Source: Xylanibacter ruminicola (GTDB lineage Bacteria; Bacteroidota; Bacteroidia; Bacteroidales; Bacteroidaceae). Taken from it: a DNA stretch of 64,000 nt. Below, in pieces: positions 8,330-17,567 of this stretch. The notes under the pieces were generated by a model. It saw only the letters and a program-made list of their open reading frames with translations, was not told the DNA's origin and did not search any database. The stretch lies in the NCBI RefSeq assembly GCF_900107775.1, contig NZ_FNRF01000004.1:248001-312000 (forward strand). Reading direction: 5' to 3'. The position numbers and the translations under genes were made by a program. Every line of letters starts with the position of its first letter. The first letter of the stretch is position 1.

Positions 8330-9478
8330 TTATTGGAATCTCGCTCCGTCATCACTCTTGCAGAAATACACCTTGAAGGTATTCTTATACTGTGGGAACT
8401 TGGCTAGGTATTTCTCTGTGATTTCCTTTTCAATCTGCTCCTTCTTCGTTGGATCCACAATCGCAATACATGCCCCTTTGAATCCCGCACCAGAGAATCT
8501 TCCCCCATAGATACCATCCGTGGTCAGCATCGCATTATAGATAGCTATCAATTCCGGACTTCCACATTCGTAATTGTGGATACTGCTCTCGCATGACGCT
8601 TTACTCAGGCTTCCGAACCACTCCAAGTTACCTGTTTCCCATGCCGTGATTCCCTCTCTCACACGCTTATGCTCTGAGAAGAAGTGCTCCGCACGCCTTG
8701 CAAACCTCGGTGGCATCTTGTCACGGTGAATCTTAAACATGCTCTCGCTTACATCGCGCAAGAACGTCTTGCTCTGTTCTTTCAGCGGAATATTCTCGTA
8801 TGCCTCAACCAGCCAAGCAGCCGTCTTACACTCTGCTACACGCAGGTTATAATCACTGCTCATCAATGAACGCGTCAATCCACTGAAGAAAATCCCCAGT
8901 TCAAACTCCGGCATGTTGGCAGCCTTCGGTATCAAGCGATATTCATTGCTCTCGCAGTCCAGCATCAGCAGGTGGTCTTTCTTACCAAGGGCAATGCAAG
9001 CCTGATCCAATAAGCCGTTATTCAGCCCTATGTATTCACGCTCAGCCTCCGAAGCAATCTTCATCACCTCAAAAGCCTCCATCTGTATGCCATTCGCCTT
9101 AGCAAACGCCATCACGTAGGCAATAAGCACGGCCGCAGAAGAACTCAAACCACCTACGGGAATAGAACCTCTGATGGTTCCCGTGATACCTTTCAGAAGT
9201 TTAAAGCGCTTTTGCAGAGCGAACTTAGCGCCTCGGGCGTAATCGCCCCAATCCCCTTGCTTCACCAAGGAAGGCATCGCAATGTCAAACTCCACATGAC
9301 CAGTGAAAGTTTCACTGTCCAAAACCACATTGCTATCTTCACGAATATCAAAAAAAAGATCCACGCCTTTGTCGATGGCAAAACCAGTCACCAATCCATG
9401 TTGATGATCAACATGCGCTCCCAACGTACACACCCGATACGGGCTAAATATATGATATTGGTAATCCTTCATAAACAT
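8330..9478 (-). CDS. GHMP sugar kinase, galacturonokinase-like
   Basis: 382 residues, a GHMP-fold kinase related to galactokinase. The ATP loop is PVGGLSSSAAV (108-117). The sugar-binding signature is GAHVDHQHG (20-28) where galactokinases, including the one at 44425, have GEHTDYNGG. The Glu that contacts the 6-hydroxyl of galactose is thus Ala. The same GAH-DHQ pattern and a close match to RAEHFFSEHKRV and GRFSGAGF are, from memory, features of the plant galacturonic acid-1-kinase. I infer a kinase for a uronic acid at C1, producing the substrate for the adjacent nucleotidyltransferase/epimerase. GlcA, galactose or another hexose remain possible. ATG codons at 9478 and 9472 both fit. Confidence 0.75.
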   Translation of the reverse strand: MFMKDYQYHIFSPYRVCTLGAHVDHQHGLVTGFAIDKGVDLFFDIREDSNVVLDSETFTGHVEFDIAMPSLVKQGDWGDYARGAKFALQKRFKLLKGITGTIRGSIPVGGLSSSAAVLIAYVMAFAKANGIQMEAFEVMKIASEAEREYIGLNNGLLDQACIALGKKDHLLMLDCESNEYRLIPKAANMPEFELGIFFSGLTRSLMSSDYNLRVAECKTAAWLVEAYENIPLKEQSKTFLRDVSESMFKIHRDKMPPRFARRAEHFFSEHKRVREGITAWETGNLEWFGSLSKASCESSIHNYECGSPELIAIYNAMLTTDGIYGGRFSGAGFKGACIAIVDPTKKEQIEKEITEKYLAKFPQYKNTFKVYFCKSDDGARFQ

Positions 9479-9578
9479 TATTCCTTACATCATACATCTT
9501 ACTTCCTTCATCACTTGCGCCCCCATTGTGGAACAAACAGGTAACCACAGAATTGCCATACAGCTTTCAAAAAAGATA

Positions 9579-10853
9579 TCATCCAACGATCGCCTCTTTG
9601 ATACTCTCCACGATATATTTCACATCATCATCGCTCACATACGGGCCGGCGGGGAGGCAGAAGCCTACCTTAAACAGTTCCTCTTCTATGCCATTGGTAT
9701 AAACAGGGGCGCCGGCATATACGGGCTGCTTGTGCATAGGTTTCCAAGTGGGGCGTGCCTCAATCTTCTTGCCCAACATAAACACACGCAGAGCCTCCAC
9801 ATTCTCATTGGGCTGGCACTCTGTAGTAGCGCAGTCCACCTGATGTATCACACCAGCAGCACCACCCACGGCAGTCTTGATCACTTCCTTATAGGCATTC
9901 TCCTGTCCCTGAATACGAACCTCAGGATCCAGCGTTGCAGCACACAGCCAGAAGTTCGCATCATAACGAGGGTCCGCAGGCTGCTTGTGGATATGAACTC
10001 CAGGGACATCCTTCAGCAACTCTTCGTACAGAGCCTGCACGTGCTTATGGTGGGCGATATGCGCATCAATCACCTTCATCTGTCCGCGACCGATACCCGC
10101 ACACACGTTACTCATGCGGTAGTTGTATCCGACGGCTGTATGCTGATAATAAGGATACGCATCGCGAGCCTGGGTGGCATACCACATAATCTCGTTAGCC
10201 TCCTCAGCCGAGCGACAAATCAACGCACCGCCACCGCTAGTGGTTATCATCTTATTCCCGTTGAACGAAAGCACGCCATACTTACCAAAGGTTCCAAGCA
10301 CCTGCCCGTTATAACGCGAGCCCATGCCTTCAGCAGCGTCCTCCACCACAGGTATTCCATATTTATCCGCAATAGCCATAATCTGGTCAATCTTATACGG
10401 CATACCATAGAGTGCTACCGGCACGATAGCCTTCGGATACTTACCCGTTTTCTCTTTTCGGTCGATAATCGCTTTCTCCAACAGCACAGGATCCATATTC
10501 CACGTCTCGCCTTCAGAGCCAACAAAAACAGGTTTAGCCCCAAGATAAGTTATCGGATGGCTCGAAGCACAAAACGTATAACTCTGCACCAGTACCTCAT
10601 CGCCAGGGCCCACGCCACAAGCCAGCAAAGCCAGATGTACCGCAGCCGTACCAGCCGAAAGGCACACCACCTTACGATCCAGTTCTTCGCTATCTTTATG
10701 GTTTACAAAGTCTGCTAGATCCTGTTCAAACGCATTCACATTGGGGCCCATTGGCACCACCCAATTAGTATCAAACGCTTCCTTAACGTATTTCTGTTCC
10801 CATTCCTCCTCGCTCATGTGAGCCAAGCAGAGGTAAATTGTTTTTCTTTCCAT
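9579..10853 (-). CDS. PglE-like DegT/DnrJ/EryC1 sugar aminotransferase
   Basis: A 424-residue PLP enzyme. EDAAEGMGS (about 171-179) carries the PLP-binding Asp, and SFNGNKMITTSGGGA carries Lys201, the Schiff-base lysine. The neighbourhood of the lysine, and EARPTWKPMHKQPVYAG later on, are very like Campylobacter PglE, which aminates C4 of a UDP-4-keto-6-deoxy-GlcNAc. The neighbours are a PglC-like transferase (4-base gap), a GNAT acyltransferase and a PglF-like dehydratase, together a bacillosamine-type module. I infer formation of a UDP-4-amino-4,6-dideoxy-HexNAc; the C4 stereochemistry is not readable. Confidence 0.88.
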   Translation of the reverse strand: MERKTIYLCLAHMSEEEWEQKYVKEAFDTNWVVPMGPNVNAFEQDLADFVNHKDSEELDRKVVCLSAGTAAVHLALLACGVGPGDEVLVQSYTFCASSHPITYLGAKPVFVGSEGETWNMDPVLLEKAIIDRKEKTGKYPKAIVPVALYGMPYKIDQIMAIADKYGIPVVEDAAEGMGSRYNGQVLGTFGKYGVLSFNGNKMITTSGGGALICRSAEEANEIMWYATQARDAYPYYQHTAVGYNYRMSNVCAGIGRGQMKVIDAHIAHHKHVQALYEELLKDVPGVHIHKQPADPRYDANFWLCAATLDPEVRIQGQENAYKEVIKTAVGGAAGVIHQVDCATTECQPNENVEALRVFMLGKKIEARPTWKPMHKQPVYAGAPVYTNGIEEELFKVGFCLPAGPYVSDDDVKYIVESIKEAIVG

Positions 10854-10857
10854 ATCG

Positions 10858-11511
10858 TTATATCAACTCATGATTATACTCCATTTTCTTTCCTAGCACT
10901 GTGCAACACATCATCTGTATGTCCTTCATAAAGGAGTAATGATGATAGTAATAGTAGTTCAGGCGTACTTTATCGGGATAGATTACCGTGTCGTTGTACT
11001 CAACGGCTATTTCTTGGGCATCACGCTTATCACCCTCAGCCTGTTTCTTGGCCACATAGTCTGCTATCATCTCGTCCTCTAGGCGGTATTTCAATGTGGC
11101 AGGGCCTGTAATGCCTGGTCTTAACTTCAGCACATCCCTGTCGTCCCTCTTCAATTGGTCAGCATAGCCAGGCACATCAGGTCTTGGGCCCACAAAGCTC
11201 ATGTTTCCGATAAGCACATCCCATAGCCCAGGCAGCTCATCCAGCTTATAATGCCTCAACTTTGCCCCTAATGGCGTAATCCTTGAATCCCCCGCCACCG
11301 AAACCGTCGAACCATTATGCTTCACAGTCATCGTCCTGAACTTATGGCAATCAAACAACTTGCCATCCTTACCCACTCGCTTCTGTACAAATAACGCAGG
11401 TCCTCCTGGCATTTTCACTTTCACCAGTATCGCCACTACCAGCAACACCGGCCACAAAATCAAAAGACCGATCAGCGCCATCAGTCTGTCAAATATCCAT
11501 TTCAGCACCAT
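10858..11511 (-). CDS. PglC/WcaJ-C-type undecaprenyl-phosphate sugar-1-phosphate transferase
   Basis: 217 residues, the small monotopic polyprenyl-phosphate phosphoglycosyltransferase. One N-terminal hydrophobic hairpin (residues about 3-33) precedes the family motifs KFRTM, KLDELPGLWDVLIGNMSFVGPRPD and RPGITGPATLKYR. It moves a sugar-1-phosphate from a UDP-sugar to undecaprenyl phosphate at the inner membrane and so starts the repeat unit. It is wedged between the GNAT and the PglE-like gene, with spacings of 1 and 4 bases, suggesting the first sugar is the acylated 4-amino sugar made by them. Confidence 0.92.
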   Translation of the reverse strand: MVLKWIFDRLMALIGLLILWPVLLVVAILVKVKMPGGPALFVQKRVGKDGKLFDCHKFRTMTVKHNGSTVSVAGDSRITPLGAKLRHYKLDELPGLWDVLIGNMSFVGPRPDVPGYADQLKRDDRDVLKLRPGITGPATLKYRLEDEMIADYVAKKQAEGDKRDAQEIAVEYNDTVIYPDKVRLNYYYYHHYSFMKDIQMMCCTVLGKKMEYNHELI

Positions 11512-11512
11512 A

Positions 11513-12100
11513 TCACTCTTTCATTATCTCCAAATACAATTCATTATGCGGCATTTTTTTTACCACTTTTACATTACTGGCGCTCATGGCCGAACGATAC
11601 GAGGGTACGTTATCTTCCGATACTGTTTCAAACAGTCGCAGACCTATGCCAAAGCCTACCTCATTCAGAATCTTATTCATAGCTGTACCCAGGCCTTTGC
11701 CGCGATAGTCGATATCCACCATCCTGCCGCGGAACCCCTGTCCATGAAAAAAGCATCTGTTAAAGCAATACCCAGCTATCTGCCCATTCAACCTGTCACA
11801 CAGCACATAGCCCAGAAAAGCCCTGTTCCGCTGCAGCATCTTTATACTGCCAGTGTCAAACCCATGCGGTTTAAAATACTTAAATGCCTCTTCTGGCTGG
11901 CGAGCAAAAAACTCCACCATCCTATCTGTCGGGATATCCCTGATTTCTACTATCTCATACCCCTTAGGCACTGCCGAAAACGAAAAGCCCTTAAGCTTAC
12001 AACCATACCTCATATGGAATATCACGCCATTCATCCACTCGATGACATTCCACAGCCAGCTCAATTTATCTCTTAATATGTGCGCTATTTTGTATAACAT
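11513..12100 (-). CDS. GNAT-family N-acyltransferase, probably acting on a UDP-4-amino sugar
   Basis: 195 residues. The acyl-CoA pyrophosphate-binding loop appears as DIDYRGKGLGTAMNKIL, followed by FETVSEDNVPSYRSAMSASN, typical of the end of GNAT domains. The gene overlaps the dehydratase stop by one base and sits just upstream of the initiating transferase. In bacillosamine synthesis the acyl step is usually done by a left-handed beta-helix enzyme (PglD), but GNAT enzymes do the job in other systems, and none of the hexapeptide enzymes here is next to this module. The donor could be acetyl-CoA or a larger acyl-CoA. Confidence 0.75.
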   Translation of the reverse strand: MLYKIAHILRDKLSWLWNVIEWMNGVIFHMRYGCKLKGFSFSAVPKGYEIVEIRDIPTDRMVEFFARQPEEAFKYFKPHGFDTGSIKMLQRNRAFLGYVLCDRLNGQIAGYCFNRCFFHGQGFRGRMVDIDYRGKGLGTAMNKILNEVGFGIGLRLFETVSEDNVPSYRSAMSASNVKVVKKMPHNELYLEIMKE

Positions 12101-14016
12101 TACTTATCCAGTTCCTCGTAAATTGAATTGTTGCTCTTGTATTCCGGCACTATTTCTTTCATTTTTGCTACAGTCTTCATATTATCGTACTGCTTCGAGA
12201 TGGCAATCAACTCGTCGATATCCTTACTTACCGCAGCATAATCATACTGTCGTACCTCTGCAATGCGTATCTTCTCGTGGAACGAAGGTTTGGTACCTTC
12301 CAATTCATTCAGTACCTCCTCGTAAAGTTTCTCTCCTTCACGCAGGCCTGTAATTTTTATCTCCACGTTTTTGGCACCAGATAGTGCTATCATTCGCTTG
12401 GCCAAGTCGATTATCTTCACAGGTTTACCCATGTCAAACACAAATATCTCGCCGCCATTGCCTTTGGTGCCAGCCTCCAGTACCAACTTACATGCCTCTG
12501 GTATCAACATAAAGAATCTCACAATTCTTTCGTCGGTCACAGTCACGGGGCCTCCATTCTTTATCTGTTCTTTAAACAGTGGTATCACGCTACCATTACT
12601 TCCTAGTACATTGCCAAAGCGCGTTGTCACAAACTGGCAAACCTTCTGCGTGTTATTCAGGCTTTGCACATAAATCTCGCAGATACGCTTACTGCACCCC
12701 ATCACATTGGTTGGGTTCACTGCCTTATCTGTTGATACCATCACGAATTTCTTCACGCCATACTTCACGCTCAGGTCTGCAATCACCTTTGTTCCATAGA
12801 TGTTGTTCATCACCGCCTCGCTTGGATTCGGTTCCATCATCGGCACATGCTTATAAGCGGCAGCATGGAACACATAGTCAGGTTTAAAAGTGCTAAAGAT
12901 AGCCTCCATCCTCGTCACGCGGCTGATACTTGTCACCACAATCTCTGCATCAATTTCAGGGTAATCCTTTTTCATCATCAGCAGGATATCGTGCTGCGGT
13001 GTTTCAGCCTGATCGATAAGCATCATCTTTGCAGGCTTATAGATGGCTATTTGGCGCACCATCTCCGAACCAATGCTACCAGCCGATCCTGTAATCAGTA
13101 CCCGCTTTCCTGTTAGCATTGCACCTACAGAGTCCATATCCACCTTTATCTCTTGGCGAGGCAGCAAATCTTCAACGCTCACTTCCTTAAGCTGCATCCC
13201 TGCAAAATCCTCTTCACTCAGTTCGCCATTTTTTATGTTAGCCTCCTTGGCCTGCTGAGCAAATAAAATCTTCACACCTGCATGTAGCAACTCATCTTGT
13301 ATTCTCTGGTTGTTACGGAAATCATCCAACCTAAGCGGAGATACCAACACCGCCTGAATCTTTTCTTTCTCTATTACCTCGGCGATATCATCATCCACAT
13401 TATAAACCTTCTCGCCAAGAAGCATCATATTCTTGGCACGCTTATCATGCGAAATAAAGCCACGCAACAGGTATTTTGCAGGTTTCTGTGTTCTGATATT
13501 CTTGGCGATACCTATACCACCCGTCATAGCGCCATAAATCAACACTCTCGTCAAAGGTTGATCGTTATGTGTCACATCGTGCAGCGTTTTTACCACCACT
13601 CTCATCGCCCACATCAGCAATGTAGCAACTAAAAACGTGATGATGATTTCTGTCTTTGTAAAAGCACATAGAGCAGCTATACCAAAGTGTTCTAACACCA
13701 ACGACACTACAAGCACTATCACTGTAGATAACGTGTTTGCATATGCCACTTTCATCAAATCTACGAATGATGAATAGCGCACCACGCCTAAGTACGTTTT
13801 AAACAGCCTCCACCCTATCCAACTGATAGCTACATATAGCAATGCTGAATATAGCACCTCAAAGCGGTGGTAAAACATCTCCAACGTCTTGTTTTCAGCC
13901 CAAAAGGTTAACAGGCCAGAAACAAGTACAATCATACTGTCAGCAAGAAACAAGCACCAATAAGGCAACGATTTCTTACTGAAATACCAATTTAGTAGTT
14001 TATTTATCAGATTCAT
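12100..14016 (-). CDS. PglF/CapD/WbpM-type UDP-HexNAc 4,6-dehydratase
   Basis: 638 residues, membrane anchored. There are four hydrophobic segments in the first 130 residues, a first Rossmann-like CoA-binding_3 domain (GAMTGGIG near 163), then the catalytic SDR domain with GSAGSIGSE near 313 and VSTDKAVNPTNVMGCSKR. As in WbpM and PglF, Met replaces the usual SDR tyrosine while the Lys is kept. It converts UDP-GlcNAc to the 4-keto-6-deoxy intermediate, the first step of the adjacent amino-sugar module. Confidence 0.92.
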   Translation of the reverse strand: MNLINKLLNWYFSKKSLPYWCLFLADSMIVLVSGLLTFWAENKTLEMFYHRFEVLYSALLYVAISWIGWRLFKTYLGVVRYSSFVDLMKVAYANTLSTVIVLVVSLVLEHFGIAALCAFTKTEIIITFLVATLLMWAMRVVVKTLHDVTHNDQPLTRVLIYGAMTGGIGIAKNIRTQKPAKYLLRGFISHDKRAKNMMLLGEKVYNVDDDIAEVIEKEKIQAVLVSPLRLDDFRNNQRIQDELLHAGVKILFAQQAKEANIKNGELSEEDFAGMQLKEVSVEDLLPRQEIKVDMDSVGAMLTGKRVLITGSAGSIGSEMVRQIAIYKPAKMMLIDQAETPQHDILLMMKKDYPEIDAEIVVTSISRVTRMEAIFSTFKPDYVFHAAAYKHVPMMEPNPSEAVMNNIYGTKVIADLSVKYGVKKFVMVSTDKAVNPTNVMGCSKRICEIYVQSLNNTQKVCQFVTTRFGNVLGSNGSVIPLFKEQIKNGGPVTVTDERIVRFFMLIPEACKLVLEAGTKGNGGEIFVFDMGKPVKIIDLAKRMIALSGAKNVEIKITGLREGEKLYEEVLNELEGTKPSFHEKIRIAEVRQYDYAAVSKDIDELIAISKQYDNMKTVAKMKEIVPEYKSNNSIYEELDK

Positions 14017-14018
14017 TC

Positions 14019-15155
14019 TTATACAAGTATTTCCTTATAAAACTTCAGCCATGCTTCACTGATAGGCTTCACATTAAAATCGTGCAGTGCTCTTTCTCTC
14101 GAGCGTTTACCCATGTTCATGCGCATATCCGCATTATCATGCATCTTTTTCATGCACTGGTAAAGCGATTCTGCATCACCCACCTTACACTGCAGTCCCG
14201 TTTCGCCATCAATGTAGGCATCCAATACGCCATACGCATCCGAACAGATGCATGGCAACCCGATACAAGCAGCTTCAAGCACACTCGATCCGAAACCTTC
14301 TCTATACGTAGGTAGCACAAACACATCGCCAGCGTTCAGCACACGCTCAGGCTGTTTTGTTAATCCATAGTAGCTAAAGTTCTTTCCATCCTGTATATGC
14401 TTGTAATCTGGCAATTTCTCTATATAGCCCTCTTCATCCATACCCACAAGTAGCAGGTAAACATCCTTTTCTTCTGCAGCTAGCCGGTTATACGCCTCAT
14501 AAAGCTCACCTATGCCCTTATCATGATTCAGTCGGCCCAAGAAAATGTATGTTAGCATATCATCCTTTATGCCCATCTTTTCACGCTCTTCTTTCCTTGC
14601 CACGGCATCAGGCACAAATCTTTCTGAGTTTACACCTGCAATCGATCCTTTGCAAAACACCAAAGCCTTTCCTGATTTGAGTACGCCCTCCTTTTCAAGG
14701 AAAGCCCTCTGCGACTTGCCATCCACCATAATATGATTATCGCACTTCGCTATTATCTTATCTATCGATTTCAGCATTTGGCGCATCAGGCCAGTTCGCG
14801 TAGCCCATACTTGGCCTGTAAAAATATGTGTGCGATGCTTTATGCCAGCCAGTTTGCCTGCCAGTGCTGTCACAAGGCCTGCCTTAGGTGTTACCGAATG
14901 TACGGCATCAAATTTCATTTCTGCGAAATAACTCTTTAGCTGAGCAACAGCCTTCAGGTCCTTCGTCAGTGAGATGCCACGTTCTATATCAATGCTCTTC
15001 CATCCTTTGATGGCCAAGCCCTTTACCTCCTCTTCCGATTTAATATTGGCCACCAGATAGATGTCATACACCTCACATAGCACTCTGATATGATCTCTCA
15101 AAAACGTATGAGCCGTCATTGGTATTGCCACAACAAAACATATTTTCTTCTTCAT
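14019..15155 (-). CDS. family 4 glycosyltransferase
   Basis: 378 residues with a GT-B fold. The C-terminal donor site EGFGSSVLEAACIGLPCICSD gives the E-x7-E motif, and YIFLGRLNHDKGIGELYEAY marks the start of the nucleotide-binding half. The GT4 family uses NDP-sugars with retention of configuration. Its place two bases upstream of the dehydratase suggests it adds the second sugar onto the lipid-linked first residue, in the manner of PglA; this is an inference. Confidence 0.9.
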   Translation of the reverse strand: MKKKICFVVAIPMTAHTFLRDHIRVLCEVYDIYLVANIKSEEEVKGLAIKGWKSIDIERGISLTKDLKAVAQLKSYFAEMKFDAVHSVTPKAGLVTALAGKLAGIKHRTHIFTGQVWATRTGLMRQMLKSIDKIIAKCDNHIMVDGKSQRAFLEKEGVLKSGKALVFCKGSIAGVNSERFVPDAVARKEEREKMGIKDDMLTYIFLGRLNHDKGIGELYEAYNRLAAEEKDVYLLLVGMDEEGYIEKLPDYKHIQDGKNFSYYGLTKQPERVLNAGDVFVLPTYREGFGSSVLEAACIGLPCICSDAYGVLDAYIDGETGLQCKVGDAESLYQCMKKMHDNADMRMNMGKRSRERALHDFNVKPISEAWLKFYKEILV

Positions 15156-15180
15156 ATAATCTATAAGCTATTATCTATTA

Positions 15181-16041
15181 TCATAAGGCTACAGTTCTCC
15201 TCATTCCTTCCTCAAACGGAACAACCACGTAATCCATTCCCTCAATATCCGACAACGCTTTTGCATACTCCACACCGCCATACGCTTTATTAACAAGCGG
15301 GATAAAACGCAACAAGCGCACGCCAAGTCCTAACAGCCTTGAAGAGCGATACTTACGCCCTATGCCTTCAGCTATTACGCGCAATAGTTCATTAGCGCTC
15401 ACGGCTTTATCATCCTGTGGGCAGAACACACCAAACTTATTCTTTTCAATTATTAGTCTCACGAGTTCCGAGAGATTATCAATATAGATAAAACTCTGTT
15501 TCACATTCTCGTATGCACGTGGAATCATCGGTAACCTTCTTGCTATGGATGCAAATCCAGTGATATAACCACCCCTGCACCCTTTACCATATACACTAGG
15601 CGGGCGCACAAAAGCCACCTGAAATGCCTCATCCTGCAATTCGCGCAATCCAACTTCTGCCATCAGTTTGCTTTTTCCATACATTCCTGCAGGGGCTAAT
15701 GGTGTATTCTCATCTACTATAGTTGGTTTTAGCCTTTTACCTATGCCATACACCCCCATCGTGCTAAAGAATACATATTGCTTCACACCAGCCTTTTTCG
15801 CCATTGTAGCGATAGCTATGGGCATATCCGTATTCACCCGCTTGTATAGCTCCCAATCCTGGCAATCTGGCCGATGAACAATCCCTGCCACATGTACGAT
15901 AGCATCGTATGGCGAATAGTCGAATGTCTTCCATTCGTCCGTCAACACATCAAGTTGTACCACTTGATGACCTTGTGTTGTCAACCATTCATCAATATGA
16001 TTGCCAATATAGCTATCTTTCCCGATAATTAGTATTTTCAT
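15181..16041 (-). CDS. NAD-dependent epimerase/dehydratase (extended SDR)
   Basis: 286 residues. IIGKDSYIGNHI is a slightly altered GxxGxxG loop. VFFSTMGVYG and MYGKSKLMAE give the Ser, Tyr and Lys of the SDR active site. It resembles 4-ketoreductases and epimerases acting on 4-keto-6-deoxy nucleotide sugars, such as WbpV-like proteins. Beside the 4,6-dehydratase it could compete for the same intermediate and make a QuiNAc/FucNAc-type sugar. Its ATG overlaps the upstream gene's TAA by one base. Confidence 0.8.
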   Translation of the reverse strand: MKILIIGKDSYIGNHIDEWLTTQGHQVVQLDVLTDEWKTFDYSPYDAIVHVAGIVHRPDCQDWELYKRVNTDMPIAIATMAKKAGVKQYVFFSTMGVYGIGKRLKPTIVDENTPLAPAGMYGKSKLMAEVGLRELQDEAFQVAFVRPPSVYGKGCRGGYITGFASIARRLPMIPRAYENVKQSFIYIDNLSELVRLIIEKNKFGVFCPQDDKAVSANELLRVIAEGIGRKYRSSRLLGLGVRLLRFIPLVNKAYGGVEYAKALSDIEGMDYVVVPFEEGMRRTVAL

Positions 16042-16571
16042 TATAATTGTCTAATAATTTTTGCAGGAACACCTGCCACAACACAGTTATCAGGAACATC
16101 TTTAGTTACTACAGACCCAGCACCTATGATAACATTGTTACCTATCCTGATGCCCCCCACTACGATGGCATTCGCCCCAAATGTCACATTGTCACCAATA
16201 GCAGGGTGAGTATCCATACCACCATGGCCATTAGAACCCACTGTTACGCCCTGACGAAGGTAAATATGCTTTCCACATTCTCGTGGAAAGAATGTTATCC
16301 CCCCAAAATGCGCAATCACAAAATCTTCCGGCAAGTTTAATGTCCATGCGGTTTGTATGCCAAATGTATATGTAAGGTGTTTAAGATAGAGCCATTGTAT
16401 AACGAAAAATGGAAAAAACACTTTCTTTTGCCATAAATAATAGCAAAGCCTGTGATGAAAAGTATATTTGAAACCAGGTATAAATAATACGCTTTTCCAA
16501 AAAGGTTCTGCATAACGAGGAAGGTCTGATTTTACGAGTCTAACAAATTCTCGAAAAGATTGTTTCTCCAT
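16041..16571 (-). CDS. serine acetyltransferase-like hexapeptide (LbH) acyltransferase
   Basis: 176 residues. The C-terminal half is a left-handed beta-helix ([48 protein letters not shown] in pieces), ending [18 protein letters not shown]. The N-terminal half is helical and basic. Such CysE-like proteins in polysaccharide loci O-acetylate sugars. The His in the GGMDTH loop is a plausible catalytic base. The sugar acceptor is unknown. Confidence 0.85.
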   Translation of the reverse strand: MEKQSFREFVRLVKSDLPRYAEPFWKSVLFIPGFKYTFHHRLCYYLWQKKVFFPFFVIQWLYLKHLTYTFGIQTAWTLNLPEDFVIAHFGGITFFPRECGKHIYLRQGVTVGSNGHGGMDTHPAIGDNVTFGANAIVVGGIRIGNNVIIGAGSVVTKDVPDNCVVAGVPAKIIRQL

Positions 16572-16582
16572 AGTTTCTAATA

Positions 16583-17557
16583 TTATCTTTTTATTGCGTT
16601 TAAAATATATGAAATTGATTTAAAGCCGCTTATAATGATTAATATATAAGCGACCCTATATACTAAGTTCTTCGCATCCCAAAGGACATGCTTGTCAGCT
16701 TTCAAAAGAGGGGCCGCAATTTGCTTTTCTGAAGGACTTAATCTCCCATAATTATAAAGTGCAATCATGTAAGCATATGCCAGGTATTGCGTAATACTCA
16801 GCAGTCTATCACTTTTCTTATACCATTGTTCAACAGCATAGTGTATGCCCAAAATTCCAGAAACATGAGCTTTTGAGGTAACGGAGCCATCCCTATTAAT
16901 AACATAAATATATAGTTTATTATTAACAGCACCTATTGTTTTCGCATAATACAGAAGGGATGATTGCCAATAGAAATCCTCAGCCGACACATCAACAGGA
17001 AATCTTATGCAATGTTCTTCTATCAGTTCTCTCTTTGCCGTAAATATCCATGCAGAACCTGGAAAGTTATTTGTTTTTATTAGATAATTTAGAGTTTCTA
17101 TTTTGTTACCATTGGTTATCAGTTCTAAGTCATACTCCCCCCTATGTTTTATTTTCTTATTAGTGACATAATCAAGAGTATGGCCTTCATACAAGACAAC
17201 ATCTTCATGACGGTCATTTATACGGTCTGCTATCATCTGAAGACCATCAGAGTTTTCCCAATAATCATCGCTATCTACAAATATGATATATTCCCCATTC
17301 AACGGACAGTCTAGAGCCCTATTACGAGCCCTAGCCTGTCCACCATTTTCAAAATGGTATACTGTCAAACGGCTGTCGCCTTTTGCGTATTCTTCACATA
17401 TAGCACCACTCCGATCTGGAGAACCGTCATCTACCAGAATCATTTCCCAGTCCTTACAAGACTGATTTATGACACTTTCAATACAACGTCCAACATATTT
17501 TTCAACCTTAAAAACTGGTATTATAATACTAAATAAAACAGCCATTTGATTATTCAT
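16583..17557 (-). CDS. family 2 glycosyltransferase
   Basis: About 324 residues with the GT-A start [23 protein letters not shown], the nucleotide-binding [11 protein letters not shown] and the metal-binding FVDSDDYW. The C-terminal end is hydrophobic and may touch the membrane. I put the start at the ATG at 17557 (MNNQMAV...), because the longer reading frame would add 14 unlikely residues inside the preceding gene; 17545 is the other option. Confidence 0.88.
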   Translation of the reverse strand: MNNQMAVLFSIIIPVFKVEKYVGRCIESVINQSCKDWEMILVDDGSPDRSGAICEEYAKGDSRLTVYHFENGGQARARNRALDCPLNGEYIIFVDSDDYWENSDGLQMIADRINDRHEDVVLYEGHTLDYVTNKKIKHRGEYDLELITNGNKIETLNYLIKTNNFPGSAWIFTAKRELIEEHCIRFPVDVSAEDFYWQSSLLYYAKTIGAVNNKLYIYVINRDGSVTSKAHVSGILGIHYAVEQWYKKSDRLLSITQYLAYAYMIALYNYGRLSPSEKQIAAPLLKADKHVLWDAKNLVYRVAYILIIISGFKSISYILNAIKR

Positions 17558-17567
17558 TTTTAGAATA

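Noticed and set aside
9528..10718. A 396-codon plus-strand reading frame opposite the PglE-like aminotransferase
   Set aside because: The minus strand encodes a full PLP enzyme with all motifs; the plus frame has no recognisable domain and is His/Arg-rich as expected of an antisense shadow.
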